Shown here one piece after another: positions 35,962-47,104 of a DNA stretch of 54,535 nt (position 1 is the first letter of the stretch; every line of letters starts with the position of its first letter). This DNA is from Actinomycetes bacterium (GTDB lineage Bacteria > Actinomycetota > Acidimicrobiia > Acidimicrobiales > JAAEMS01). Both the position numbers and the translations under genes were made by a program. The notes beneath the pieces were generated by a model. That model had not been told where the DNA came from and ran no database searches. It was given only the letters and a program-made list of their open reading frames with translations. The DNA lies in assembly GCA_024225275.1 (NCBI GenBank), contig JAAEMS010000134.1, positions 1 to 54,535 on the forward strand. Reading direction: 5' to 3'.

Positions 35962-36153
35962 ATGATGACCTACGAATTCCTTACCGCTTGGGCCCAGGCC
36001 CGCTTCAACATCGAAGACGACCGTGGCGCCTCCCTCGTGGAGTACGCCCTTCTCGTCGCCCTGATCGCCGTTGTGTGTATTGCGGCTGTCTCGCTGCTTG
36101 GCTCGAACGCTTCGACCAAGTTCGACAGCATCGCTACCACCGTCGGCAGCTGA
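35962..36153 (+). CDS. flp: Flp/Fap-type pilin
   Basis: The major pilin candidate. From ATG 35962 it has 63 residues: a 22-residue leader ending in DDRG, then the mature Flp signature ASLVEYALLVALIAVVCIAA, with the glutamate five residues or so after the G/A cleavage point and the adjacent tyrosine. A short polar tail (SNASTKFDSIATTVGS) follows. Prepilin peptidase (TadV/CpaA type) would cut after the glycine. ATG 35929 or 35965 could be the start; GGGAG lies about 10 bases before 35962. A strong terminator follows immediately. Confidence 0.93.
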   Translation: MMTYEFLTAWAQARFNIEDDRGASLVEYALLVALIAVVCIAAVSLLGSNASTKFDSIATTVGS

Positions 36154-36180
36154 TCAAGCGCTGATCGGATCGCTTTGAGG

Positions 36181-36212
36181 CGGAGGTGGTCCCGGTCTCG
36201 GGACCACCTCCG
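36181..36212 (+). terminator. Terminator after the first pilin gene
   Basis: CGGAGGTGGTCCCG and its complement at 36199-36212 form a perfect 14-bp stem with loop GTCT, followed by TTT. Partial read-through would give more of the first pilin than of the second. Confidence 0.85.
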
Positions 36213-36253
36213 TTTCGCATTACGGCGGTCTGACCAGCGAAGGAGGCCAACCC

Positions 36254-36481
36254 ATGACTACGAACGAAACCTCAGCAATCGACAACGATGTCGAGCGTTC
36301 CGAGGGCATTGTCCGGGTCTGGGGTGAACGTGGCGCCACCCTCGTCGAACACACCATGCTGATAGGTCTCATCGCCGTTGTGTGTATGAGCGCCCTGTCG
36401 CTGTTCGGCGACGAAACCGGCGGATTGGTCGAGGGCTCTGCTGACTCGATCGTGATAGCCGGCGGTGGCACTCCACCCTGA
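36254..36481 (+). CDS. Divergent Flp-like pilin
   Basis: A 75-residue paralogue of the pilin upstream. A 27-residue leader ends in WGERG, then ATLVEHTMLIGLIAVVCMSA. The cleavage glycine and the glutamate are kept, but the tyrosine of LVEY is histidine here and there is an added threonine/methionine. The tail is acidic and glycine-rich (GDETGGLVEGSADS, GGGTPP). It may be a minor pilin or tip/initiator subunit. The shared IAVVCxxALSL core shows common origin. AGCGAAGGAGG lies just before the ATG. Confidence 0.85.
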   Translation: MTTNETSAIDNDVERSEGIVRVWGERGATLVEHTMLIGLIAVVCMSALSLFGDETGGLVEGSADSIVIAGGGTPP

Positions 36482-36518
36482 GTCGCTCTGCGCTCACCTC
36501 CAGATCACCAAGTGCTCG

Positions 36519-36550
36519 CAAACGCCCACCGGTACGCCGGTGGGCGTTTG
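36519..36550 (+). terminator. Terminator after the second pilin gene
   Basis: CAAACGCCCACCGG pairs perfectly with CCGGTGGGCGTTTG (14 bp, loop TACG), followed by TTGTTGTTG. Confidence 0.88.
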
Positions 36551-36582
36551 TTGTTGTGAAGGCCACTGTCACACCGGCTCGG

Positions 36583-36594
36583 TAGGTTGGGGGG
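36583..36594 (+). promoter_or_regulatory. -10 element for leaderless uvrB mRNA
   Basis: TAGGTT at 36583-36588 is followed by six G and then the ATG. The G-run could be a ribosome binding site, but it is too close to the start to work well. No LexA box is visible here, unlike at uvrA. Confidence 0.45.
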
Positions 36595-38631
<2,037 letters not shown>

Positions 38632-38677
38632 CCCCGGTGCCGGCTTCAGTCGGGGGCTTCGCCGCCGATAGCAGAGC

Positions 38678-40420
38678 ATGCCACTGGCCAGTCCCGAACG
38701 GGTGTCCTCACCCCGTTCTTCACCGGTTGGCGCGCCCCAGGGCGGCGCCCCCGAGTGGTTCCCCATCGAGCTCGGTCTTCGCCACCACGCCCTCATGCTC
38801 GCGTTCGTCCTCGTAGCCGGGCTGGCGATCGTCGGCCCGGGAAGCGTGTTCATGTCCGACGAGGCCGCCGGAATTGCTCAGGCCCGCACCATCGTCGAAC
38901 ACGGTGGGTGGGCTGGAGAACCCGCCTTTCCCGAGGTCGATCCGGAGGGCCAGTGGTTCCCGGTCATCTACGCGACCGCCACCGAGGGGGGGCCGGCCCC
39001 ACTAGTCAAACACCCGGTCTTCTCAGCCCTTCAGGCCGCGGGCTACGCCGTCCAGGGCCGCACCGGGGTCTATCTCCTCAGCGTGTTCGGAACCACTGCG
39101 GCAGCCGTTCTCGCCGCTCTGACCGCCCGGCGCATTCGCGACGACATTGCTGTCGCCACCCTCTGGGTGGTCGGTGTGGGGAGCCCGCTGCTGTTCGACG
39201 CCTACTTGGCGCTCGCCCACTCGCTGGCGGCGGCGGTGGCCGCAGCCTTGTTTCTCGCGGGACTGAGAGCGAGAGGGTCCACGCGGTGGTCGACCATCTG
39301 GTTGGTGGTTCCTCCCGCGGTCGTCGGGCCCCTGCTTCGCAGCGAGTTCCTGATCCTCATTCTGGCCCTGGCCGTATCGGTGGTGATCTCCTCGCGCCGG
39401 GAGACCGTGGGGCGAGCTGCGGCCACTGCCGGCCTGCTCGGGCTCGGAGGTGCTTTCGGGCTTTGGGCTGATGGTGTGCTCACTGGTTGGATCCTGGGAT
39501 CCGGCCCCGTGGCCGCGAATGTCCCAACCTCGGGCGAACTCGGCTGGTTGCAGGGCAGGATCGAAGGCTTCGTCACCACGTGGCTGCAGCCCGGGTACCT
39601 GGGAACGGCCTCCGAGGGGCTCGCCGTTCTCGCCACCGTGCTGGTTGTCGGGGCCGCACTCCAGCTCCGCCTCGGCCGCAGGACCGACGATCAGATGCAG
39701 CTGGTCCTGGCGCTGGCGGGTATCGCGCTCGGCCTCCGGATCGCCGGAGGAGCTCTCTCGCCGATCCCTGGCATCCTGCTTGCGTTCCCCCTACTCCCGG
39801 TCGGGCTGATGCTCTTCCAACGGCGGCAGCTCGAGTCCGAACCAACCGTTCTGGCCGTGAGCACGTCGGTGCTGTTCGCACTGGGACTGCTCGCCACCCA
39901 GTGGCCCCAGGGCGGTTCGGGCGAGTGGGGGTGGCGCTATTTCGCGGTGGCCATCCCGATCCTCACCCCGGTGTTGGTCGGATCGGTTCGGGGGGCCTTC
40001 GAGAAGTGGGCCGTACCCCACCGCATCCGGGTGCTATCCGTTGGTGTGCTGGCGGTGTGGTCCTTGCTCGCGATCGGGGCGTTGAGGGCGGTTCACCAGG
40101 TGAACGACCAGGTGGTCGCGGATACCGAAGCCCTCGTGGCGGGTGTCGACCCCGGCGACGGCGGCGAGCCCGTGCTGATCACCACCACCGACCAGATCGG
40201 ACGGCTGGCATGGGCCGATGCTGATCGCACCCGATGGCTGCGGGTCCCGACGTCCGATCTCGCCGAGGTGCAGGCCCGATTGGCGGCCAGCGGGGTCGAG
40301 CAGTGGGTACTCCTCGCCCTGCCGGAGGACGACGCGGTCTCCCGTCTGGTTGGCGGACGGGTCGAAAGGCTCGGGGAAACGGCCGGCGGGGGCTGGGAGC
40401 TCATGGTCGTGGGGTCATGA
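38678..40420 (+). CDS. GT-C-like polytopic membrane protein (first of tandem pair)
   Basis: A 580-residue protein with 10-12 membrane helices and a soluble C-terminal domain of about 110 residues. After the first helix comes FMSDEAAGIAQARTIVEHGG, the acidic loop typical of GT-C glycosyltransferases that use polyprenyl-phosphate sugars (ArnT/PMT-like). A conserved KHPVFSALQAAGYA and LLRSEFLILILAL follow. The tail reads TTDQIGRLAWADADRTRWLR. The same motif plan recurs in the next gene, which starts inside its stop (ATGA). The sugar and acceptor are unknown; a role in decorating the surface glycan or pilin made nearby is inference. Confidence 0.75.
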   Translation: MPLASPERVSSPRSSPVGAPQGGAPEWFPIELGLRHHALMLAFVLVAGLAIVGPGSVFMSDEAAGIAQARTIVEHGGWAGEPAFPEVDPEGQWFPVIYATATEGGPAPLVKHPVFSALQAAGYAVQGRTGVYLLSVFGTTAAAVLAALTARRIRDDIAVATLWVVGVGSPLLFDAYLALAHSLAAAVAAALFLAGLRARGSTRWSTIWLVVPPAVVGPLLRSEFLILILALAVSVVISSRRETVGRAAATAGLLGLGGAFGLWADGVLTGWILGSGPVAANVPTSGELGWLQGRIEGFVTTWLQPGYLGTASEGLAVLATVLVVGAALQLRLGRRTDDQMQLVLALAGIALGLRIAGGALSPIPGILLAFPLLPVGLMLFQRRQLESEPTVLAVSTSVLFALGLLATQWPQGGSGEWGWRYFAVAIPILTPVLVGSVRGAFEKWAVPHRIRVLSVGVLAVWSLLAIGALRAVHQVNDQVVADTEALVAGVDPGDGGEPVLITTTDQIGRLAWADADRTRWLRVPTSDLAEVQARLAASGVEQWVLLALPEDDAVSRLVGGRVERLGETAGGGWELMVVGS

Positions 40421-42036
40421 CGACGCTGGCGCCCTCCCCACCGGTGAGTGAGCCAGTCGGTGCCGCTCCGGTTCCTCGGATCCGGAACCATGTGGGCGCG
40501 CTGGTGCTGCTACTGGTGGTCCTCAGCCTCGTTCTCGATCTTGACGACTCGTGGACATCCGACGATGGGGCGTACGCCGGCCAGTCTCAGGCCCTGATCG
40601 ATGGCGACGGCTGGGCCGTTCCATCCACCCTGGCCGGGGGCGACGGCGTGCACTCGCCCTGGCTCAACGCGACGAGCAGCAGTGACGGGGTGTACCCCTA
40701 CGCCCGCCACCCCGGGTGGCCGTTGCTGTTGTCTCCTTTCCATCGCTGGGGCGGGCCGACGGGGCTCCATGTGATCCCGCTGGTTTCGGTGGTCGCGGCT
40801 GCCGCGGTCGCTTGGTATCTCGCGCGAATCCGGGCTCCGGGGCGTGAGCCGATCGCCTTCTGGGCGGTCGCCTTCAGTCCGGTGTTGATCAATGGGTTCT
40901 CTCTCTGGGCTCACGCGCCCAGCGCCGCTCTGGGGGGTGTGGCCCTCCTGGCCCTCAACCGAATCACGGGTGGCCGATTCGCCCGACCCTGGCCTTTCGT
41001 TCTCGGCCTGGCGCTCGCGGTCGGAGTTGTCCTTCGCTCTGAGGGCCTGTTGTTCGCTGCGGTGGTCACGTTCGCCTCGGTCTCGTCGGTTGCCGGCAAT
41101 CTCGCCGCGCGTGCCCGCATGGCTGTCGTGGTCGCGGCTCCAGTTGCCGTCGCCGTGGTTGTCGAGAGGGCCTGGGTCGCGAGGATCGTCGGCGACCCTC
41201 TGGCCGGCGACCTGGCGCCCCGGACCGGAGGTTCGTGGATCGACGGTCGCGTCCGGGCTGCGCTGGAGCTCTTTCTCGAGCCCGACCTCGGCCGGTCCGG
41301 GGCGCTACTCCTGCTCGGGGTGGTCGGGGTGGCGCTCATCGTTCTGATCGAGCGCCGCTGGGCTGGCCCGACCGCGCTCGCGGTTGTTGTGGGGCTGGCC
41401 GTTGTGTACTGCCTCCGATCTGTCACGGGGAGCGCCGAGCCCGCTCCGGGCCTCCTTGTGGCCTGGCCCTTGGCGGTGGCCGCTCTGCTCGGACTGCGGG
41501 GAGCGAGCCTGCAGACCAACCGGGTCTTGGCCGGGGTCATCGGTGGCTACGTGCTGCTGGTTCTGGCCAGCCAGGATCCGGTGGGTGGGGGAGTCGAGTG
41601 GGGTGCCCGCTTCCTGTCCCCGGTCACCGTCGGAATCGCGGTACTGGCGGTTGGCGCCCTCGGACCCACCCTGGTTCGGGGCGCAGGACTGGTGGTCATC
41701 GCCGCGGTCATCGTGCTGCCTACTGCGACCGGTTTGGCACTCACCGAGCGTCTCCGCGGCACCCACGAATCGATCAGACTCGACGCGACGGCCTTCCCCG
41801 CCGACGTCTACGTGACCGGTCAACGGGCCCTACCCCGCCTGGCCTGGGGTTCCGAAGACGCCCGCTGGCTGCTGGCTGGGCCCGGCGAGTTGGGCGTCCT
41901 GCTGCAGCGTCTCGAGGAGGCCGGTGTGCGGCGGGTCGCCGTGCAGGGATTCCGCGAGTCCGAGCTGCCCAGGGGCTGGGTTGTGGACGGTGACACCGGG
42001 AGCACCCGGCTGCTCGTTCTCGAGTCCGACTCCTGA
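40417..42036 (+). CDS. GT-C-like polytopic membrane protein (second of tandem pair)
   Basis: A 539-residue paralogue of the preceding protein. Shared landmarks are [20 protein letters not shown] after the first helix, [29 protein letters not shown], and the C-terminal soluble piece [20 protein letters not shown] then [15 protein letters not shown]. The acidic DD near residue 50 would be the GT-C catalytic/metal site. ATG 40417 overlaps the upstream stop; frames further upstream are not protein-like. The gene ends 50 bases before uvrA. Confidence 0.75.
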   Translation: MTTLAPSPPVSEPVGAAPVPRIRNHVGALVLLLVVLSLVLDLDDSWTSDDGAYAGQSQALIDGDGWAVPSTLAGGDGVHSPWLNATSSSDGVYPYARHPGWPLLLSPFHRWGGPTGLHVIPLVSVVAAAAVAWYLARIRAPGREPIAFWAVAFSPVLINGFSLWAHAPSAALGGVALLALNRITGGRFARPWPFVLGLALAVGVVLRSEGLLFAAVVTFASVSSVAGNLAARARMAVVVAAPVAVAVVVERAWVARIVGDPLAGDLAPRTGGSWIDGRVRAALELFLEPDLGRSGALLLLGVVGVALIVLIERRWAGPTALAVVVGLAVVYCLRSVTGSAEPAPGLLVAWPLAVAALLGLRGASLQTNRVLAGVIGGYVLLVLASQDPVGGGVEWGARFLSPVTVGIAVLAVGALGPTLVRGAGLVVIAAVIVLPTATGLALTERLRGTHESIRLDATAFPADVYVTGQRALPRLAWGSEDARWLLAGPGELGVLLQRLEEAGVRRVAVQGFRESELPRGWVVDGDTGSTRLLVLESDS

Positions 42037-42044
42037 CCCGCGAC

Positions 42045-42058
42045 CAAACAAGTGTTCG
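42045..42058. promoter_or_regulatory. LexA (SOS) box before uvrA
   Basis: The minus strand reads CGAACACTTGTTTG, a close match to the actinobacterial/Firmicute LexA site CGAAC-N4-GTTYG. It overlaps the expected -35 position of the uvrA promoter, so LexA binding would repress uvrA until DNA damage. Confidence 0.65.
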
Positions 42059-42074
42059 GTTGGCATTGTCCCGG

Positions 42075-42086
42075 TAGGATCCGGCC
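42075..42086 (+). promoter_or_regulatory. -10 element for leaderless uvrA mRNA
   Basis: TAGGAT at 42075-42080 lies 6 bases before the GTG start. With a 17-base spacer the -35 region falls in the LexA box. Confidence 0.5.
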
Positions 42087-44930
42087 GTGGCTGATCGGAT
42101 GCTCGTTCGCGGTGCTCGCGAACACAATCTCAAAGACGTCGATCTCGACCTTCCCCGAGACAAGCTCATCGTGTTCACGGGCCTGTCCGGGTCGGGGAAA
42201 TCATCGCTCGCTTTCGACACCATTTATGCCGAGGGGCAGAGGCGCTACGTCGAGTCCCTCTCGGCTTATGCCCGCCAGTTCCTGGGCCAGATGGACAAGC
42301 CCGATGTCGACTTCATCGAGGGGCTGTCGCCCGCGATCTCGATCGATCAGAAGAGTGCGTCGCGTAACCCCCGTTCCACCGTCGGTACGATCACCGAGGT
42401 CTACGACTACCTGCGGCTCCTGTACGCCCGCATCGGTGTTCCCCACGACCCCGAGACCGGCGAGCGGCTGGTGCGCCAGACACCCCAGCAGATCGTCGAC
42501 CGGGTGCTCGAACTGCCCGAAGGCACCCGCTTCCAGGTGCTCGCCCCGGTGGTGCGCGGTCGTAAGGGCACCTACGACACCCTGCTGAAGGATCTGGCGG
42601 CCGAGGGCTTCGCCCGGGCCATCGTCGACGGCGATCTCCACGAGCTCACCGACGACGTCGATCTGGCCCGGTACGAGCAGCACACCATCCAGGTCGTGGT
42701 CGACCGCCTGGTGCGGCGCGAGGGCATCGAGCGCCGGCTCACCGACTCGCTCGAGACCGCCCTGCGCCTGGCCGAGGGCATCGCCGAGATCCAGCTCGTC
42801 CCCCGCGACGGCGAGGGCGAGGCCGAGACCATCGTGTTCAGCCAGCACCTGTCGCGCCCATCCGACGGCAAGTCCTTCGAAGAGCTGGCACCTCGGAACT
42901 TCTCGTTCAACTCGCCGTACGGCGCCTGTACCCACTGCGACGGGCTCGGCATGGTGTTCGAGGTCGACCCCGAGCTGGTCGTCCCCAACCCCGAGGCCAG
43001 CCTCGCCGACGGCGCCATCGCCCCCTGGTCGGGGGGTCACTCCCGCTACTACTCGCGGCTCGTCGCCGCGGTGGCCGAAGAGCACGCGATCCCCATGGAC
43101 GCCGAGTGGGGCACGCTCCCCAAGAAGCAGCAGAAGCTGCTTCTGCACGGCACCGGGGCTGGCAAGGTGCACGTCCGCTACAAGAACCGGTTCGGTCGCA
43201 CCCGCTCGTACCACGCCAAGTTCGAAGGGGTCATTCCCTACCTGAGCCGCCGGCACACCGACTCTGAGTCCGACTCACAGCGCGAGCAGATCGAGGGCTA
43301 CATGCGCGAGGTCGCGTGCCCTCACTGCGGTGGTGCCCGGCTCAAGCCCCTGTCGCTCGCGGTCACCATCGACGGCCACAACATCCACGACATCGGCGAG
43401 ATGCCGATCGGCGAGGCCGCCGAGGTTCTGCTCGGCCTCGATCTCCACGAACGCGACGCCCTGATCGCCGAACAGGTGGTCAAGGAGATCAACGCCCGGA
43501 TGAAGTTCCTGGTCGATGTCGGCCTCGACTACCTCAGCCTGTCGCGGTCGGCGGCCACGCTGGCGGGTGGCGAAGCCCAGCGCATCCGCCTCGCCTCCCA
43601 GATCGGCTCCGGTCTCGTCGGGGTCCTGTACGTCCTCGACGAGCCCTCGATCGGGCTGCACCAGCGCGACAACCGGCGCCTCATCGACACCCTCATCCGG
43701 TTGCGCGACCTGGGCAACACCGTGCTTGTCGTCGAACACGACGAGGAGACCGTGCGCGAGGCCGACTATGTGGTCGACATCGGACCGGGGGCGGGCGAGC
43801 ACGGCGGCGAGGTCGTGTATGCCGGGACGGTGGCCAAGCTGCTCAAAAGCCGCCGGTCGATCACCGGCCAGTACCTCAGCGGCAAGCGGAGCATCCCGGT
43901 GCCCGAGCTCCGGCGCAAGCCCGCCGATGAATGGCTCACGGTCCGGGGCGCCCGCCAGAACAACCTCCAGAACATCGATGTCGAGTTTCCTCTCGGTGTG
44001 TTCACCGCGGTCACCGGCGTCTCGGGGTCGGGTAAGTCCACCCTGGTCAACGAGATCCTCTTGCGGTCGCTGATGCAGAAGATCTACCGCTCCAAGCTGC
44101 CTCCCGGTCGGCACACCGCCGTCGACGGCCTCGAGTACCTCGACAAGGTCATCAACATCGACCAGTCGCCCATCGGCCGCACCCCGCGCTCGAACCCGGC
44201 CACGTACACGGGTGTCTTCGACCATGTCCGCAAGCTGTTCGCCCAGACCCAGGAGGCCAAGGTCCGGGGCTACATGCCGGGCCGGTTCTCCTTCAACGTC
44301 AAGGGAGGCCGCTGCGAGGCGTGTGCGGGTGACGGCACGATCAAGATCGAGATGCATTTCCTGCCCGACGTGTACGTGCCGTGCGAGGTATGCAAGGGGA
44401 AGCGGTACAACCGCGACACCCTCGACATCCGGTTCAAGGGTCTGAACATCTCCGAGGTGCTCGACCTCCCGATCGAGGAAGCCCTCGAGTTCTTCGGCAA
44501 CCAGCCCAACATCGCCCGCTACATGCAGACCCTGGTCGATGTCGGCCTGGGCTATGTGCGGCTCGGCCAGCCGGCGCCCACCCTGTCGGGCGGCGAGGCC
44601 CAGCGGGTCAAGCTGGCCACCGAGTTGGCCAAGCGGTCCACCGGCCACACGATCTACATCCTCGACGAGCCCACCACCGGCCTCCACTTCGAGGACGTAC
44701 GCAAGCTCCTCACCGTGCTCAACCGCCTGGTCGAGCAGGGCAACTCGGTCCTGGTCATCGAGCACAACCTCGATGTCATCAAGACCGCCGACTGGATCAT
44801 CGATCTGGGGCCCGAAGGGGGCAGGGGAGGCGGAACCGTCATCGTCGAGGGCCCGCCCGAGCTAGTGGCCAAAACGCCCGAGAGCTACACCGGCCAGTTC
44901 CTCAAGGGCATTCTCACCGGCGGCGGCTGA
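42087..44930 (+). CDS. uvrA: Excinuclease ABC subunit A
   Basis: UvrA is the damage-recognising ABC ATPase of nucleotide excision repair. The 947-residue protein has two P-loops ([16 protein letters not shown] at about 32, [17 protein letters not shown] at about 640). Two signature regions are [19 protein letters not shown] and [15 protein letters not shown]. The zinc sites are [25 protein letters not shown] and [21 protein letters not shown]. It starts at GTG 42087 ([16 protein letters not shown]). Length and motifs are normal. The gene carries its own LexA-controlled promoter inside a glycan/membrane gene region. Confidence 0.98.
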   Translation: MADRMLVRGAREHNLKDVDLDLPRDKLIVFTGLSGSGKSSLAFDTIYAEGQRRYVESLSAYARQFLGQMDKPDVDFIEGLSPAISIDQKSASRNPRSTVGTITEVYDYLRLLYARIGVPHDPETGERLVRQTPQQIVDRVLELPEGTRFQVLAPVVRGRKGTYDTLLKDLAAEGFARAIVDGDLHELTDDVDLARYEQHTIQVVVDRLVRREGIERRLTDSLETALRLAEGIAEIQLVPRDGEGEAETIVFSQHLSRPSDGKSFEELAPRNFSFNSPYGACTHCDGLGMVFEVDPELVVPNPEASLADGAIAPWSGGHSRYYSRLVAAVAEEHAIPMDAEWGTLPKKQQKLLLHGTGAGKVHVRYKNRFGRTRSYHAKFEGVIPYLSRRHTDSESDSQREQIEGYMREVACPHCGGARLKPLSLAVTIDGHNIHDIGEMPIGEAAEVLLGLDLHERDALIAEQVVKEINARMKFLVDVGLDYLSLSRSAATLAGGEAQRIRLASQIGSGLVGVLYVLDEPSIGLHQRDNRRLIDTLIRLRDLGNTVLVVEHDEETVREADYVVDIGPGAGEHGGEVVYAGTVAKLLKSRRSITGQYLSGKRSIPVPELRRKPADEWLTVRGARQNNLQNIDVEFPLGVFTAVTGVSGSGKSTLVNEILLRSLMQKIYRSKLPPGRHTAVDGLEYLDKVINIDQSPIGRTPRSNPATYTGVFDHVRKLFAQTQEAKVRGYMPGRFSFNVKGGRCEACAGDGTIKIEMHFLPDVYVPCEVCKGKRYNRDTLDIRFKGLNISEVLDLPIEEALEFFGNQPNIARYMQTLVDVGLGYVRLGQPAPTLSGGEAQRVKLATELAKRSTGHTIYILDEPTTGLHFEDVRKLLTVLNRLVEQGNSVLVIEHNLDVIKTADWIIDLGPEGGRGGGTVIVEGPPELVAKTPESYTGQFLKGILTGGG

Positions 44931-44970
44931 ACCGGCTCACAACCCCAGATCATCGGCCGACGGGATCGCC

Positions 44971-45711
44971 ATGTCTCGTGACCTTGTCGTCGATCGTCTC
45001 GAACGCGAGCGGGCCTTCCACGACGACCGGTTCTCCGAGGAGACCCGCGCGGCGACCGACAAGTACTACGTGGCGGCCGGTTCCTCCGACGAGGACTATC
45101 ACCGCGCTCTCGAGGTCGAGCCCGGGACCCGGGTGCTCGAGTACGGCTGCGGTACGGGAAGCGCCGCCCCGGCCCTGGCGGCCCGTGGCGCCCGCGTGGT
45201 GGGTATCGACCTATCCGGGGTGGCGGTTGCCCAGGCTCAGTCCGATGCTGACGATGACGGATCGCGGTTCATCCAGATGAACGCCGAGGAGTTGGCGTTC
45301 GGCGATGGCTTCTTCGATGTTGTCTGCGGTAGCGGGATTCTGCATCACCTCGACCTCGACCGGGCCTTCGCAGAGGTGCGGCGGGTGCTCCGGCCGGGCG
45401 GCCAGGCGGTCTTTGTCGAGCCACTCGGACACAATCCGCTGATCAATGCCTACCGCCGGGCCACCCCCAACCTGCGGACGGACGACGAACACCCCTTGCT
45501 GATGGGCGACATCGACCGGGCCAGGCGATATTTCACTTCGGTCGACGTCAGCCACCACGCACTGTTCTCGCTGGCGACGGCTCCGCTCAGCGGCACCTTG
45601 CTTGGCCGTCGGGCCGTGCCGCGGGTCAATGCCCTGGACCAGTGGATCTTCCGTTCGGTGCCGGCTCTCAGGCGTTACAGCTGGATTGTCGTGCTGCGGT
45701 TCAGCGCCTAG
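44971..45711 (+). CDS. SAM-dependent methyltransferase
   Basis: A 246-residue class I methyltransferase of the UbiE/Methyltransf_11 type. The glycine-rich motif VLEYGCGTGSAAPALAARG lies at about 51-69, then VVGIDLSGVAVAQAQ, and the later strand FDVVCGSGILHHLDLD followed by VLRPGGQAVFVEP. The C-terminal half contains histidines and aromatic residues but no clear substrate motif. It opens the glycan cluster 40 bases after uvrA, suggesting methylation of a sugar or lipid carrier in that pathway; this is inference from position. Confidence 0.87.
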   Translation: MSRDLVVDRLERERAFHDDRFSEETRAATDKYYVAAGSSDEDYHRALEVEPGTRVLEYGCGTGSAAPALAARGARVVGIDLSGVAVAQAQSDADDDGSRFIQMNAEELAFGDGFFDVVCGSGILHHLDLDRAFAEVRRVLRPGGQAVFVEPLGHNPLINAYRRATPNLRTDDEHPLLMGDIDRARRYFTSVDVSHHALFSLATAPLSGTLLGRRAVPRVNALDQWIFRSVPALRRYSWIVVLRFSA

Positions 45712-45799
45712 GTCGAACGAGGGGCGACGCTCGATCTAAGGTCAGCGGGCCGGTCGCCGATCTAGGGCGTATGGAGCTCGTGGCCTCGAGGCAGGTTCG

Positions 45800-47104
45800 A
45801 TGGTGACCGGTCGCGTGCTGATGCTCACAGGCGTTGTTGGGCTGGTGTCGGTACTGGCCAAGGCCCATGCATTGGCGCATGCCTACGACCTGACCGCGAG
45901 TGACCGTTTCGGGCCGACCCTGCTGTGGATGGCCATTCTTGCGGTTTCCGCCTACGCGCTCGGAATCCCCGACCTGTCGGGCCGCAGCCTCATCATCCCG
46001 ATCATGGCCGCCGGGTCGGCTGCGATGATCATGTCGCTGATACAGCTGGTCGTGGGGGCGAGCCTTCTGCCCCGATCCGTCATGTTCGGATCGGTCATCG
46101 CCCTCATCCCGTGGTACGCACTCACCAGTTGGGTGGCCGACGACTCGAGGGCGGCGGCCCAGCGTCGAGATCGAGTGGTCGTGGTTGGCCCTCCCGGACA
46201 GGAGCTGATCCTGCAGGACGAGCTGAGTCGGCATCCTGAACGCCCCGCCATGGTGGTCGGCCGGCTCGGAGTCGAGGATCTTGCGCCGACCGGAGCCTCG
46301 GGGACCCTGGCCCGCCTGGTCGAGGACACCGAGGCAACCGTGCTGGTTCTCGACCCCGTTGCCTATTCCGATCCGACCGTCGTGGCCCAGGCCGCCAGCC
46401 TGCACGAGCGTGGTCTGAGAGTCAGGTCCGTTGCCCTGTTCAGCGAGGAGTGGTTGGGCCGCATCCCGGCTGAAGACCTCGAGCGGCTGTCGCTGATGTT
46501 CGACATCGGCGAGGTCCACCGGGCGCGGTACGGGCGGCTGAAGCGGGCACTTGACCTCCTCGTAGTGCTACCGGGCCTTGCGGTATTGGGCCTGCTCATC
46601 CCGGTCGTGGCGCTGGTGAATCCCTTCGCCAACCGGGGCTCGTTGTTCTACGTGCAGGACCGGATCGGACGCCAGGGACGCCCGTTCCGGATCTACAAAT
46701 TCCGCACGATGACCGATGCCCCGGACTGTGATTCCACCTGGACGGAGGAGGATGACAACCGGATCACCCGATTCGGGAACCTCCTTCGCCGTTCCCACCT
46801 GGACGAGCTGCCCCAGTTCCTCAATGTGCTGAGGGGTGACCTGTCGGTTGTCGGACCGAGGCCGGAACAGGCCCAGTACGTGACCGAGCTCAACGAGAAG
46901 CTGCCCTTCTACCACCTGCGTCACCTGGTGCGGCCGGGCCTGACGGGCTGGGCGCAGGTCAAGTACGGCTATGGCGGTTCCGATGCCGGGGCCCTGGAGA
47001 AGCTCCAGTACGAATTCTTCTACCTCCGCCATCAGAGCCTGCGCCTCGATCTGCGGATTCTCGCGCGCACTGCCCGAGTCATGGTCGGAGGCCAGGGTCG
47101 ATGA
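45800..47104 (+). CDS. Polyprenyl-phosphate phosphoglycosyl transferase (WbaP/PglC type)
   Basis: The initiating enzyme of a surface glycan, placing sugar-1-phosphate on undecaprenyl phosphate. The 434 residues begin with several membrane helices (about 5-115) and a Rossmann-like domain (VVVVGPPGQELILQDEL). The catalytic C-terminal domain comes next. It has RALDLLVVLPGLAVLGLLI, KFRTMTDAP, RRSHLDELPQFLNVLRGDLS, VVGPRPEQ and RPGLTGWAQVKYGY. The first half resembles WbaP-type modulators. The stop overlaps the next gene's ATG (ATGA). Confidence 0.93.
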   Translation: MVTGRVLMLTGVVGLVSVLAKAHALAHAYDLTASDRFGPTLLWMAILAVSAYALGIPDLSGRSLIIPIMAAGSAAMIMSLIQLVVGASLLPRSVMFGSVIALIPWYALTSWVADDSRAAAQRRDRVVVVGPPGQELILQDELSRHPERPAMVVGRLGVEDLAPTGASGTLARLVEDTEATVLVLDPVAYSDPTVVAQAASLHERGLRVRSVALFSEEWLGRIPAEDLERLSLMFDIGEVHRARYGRLKRALDLLVVLPGLAVLGLLIPVVALVNPFANRGSLFYVQDRIGRQGRPFRIYKFRTMTDAPDCDSTWTEEDDNRITRFGNLLRRSHLDELPQFLNVLRGDLSVVGPRPEQAQYVTELNEKLPFYHLRHLVRPGLTGWAQVKYGYGGSDAGALEKLQYEFFYLRHQSLRLDLRILARTARVMVGGQGR

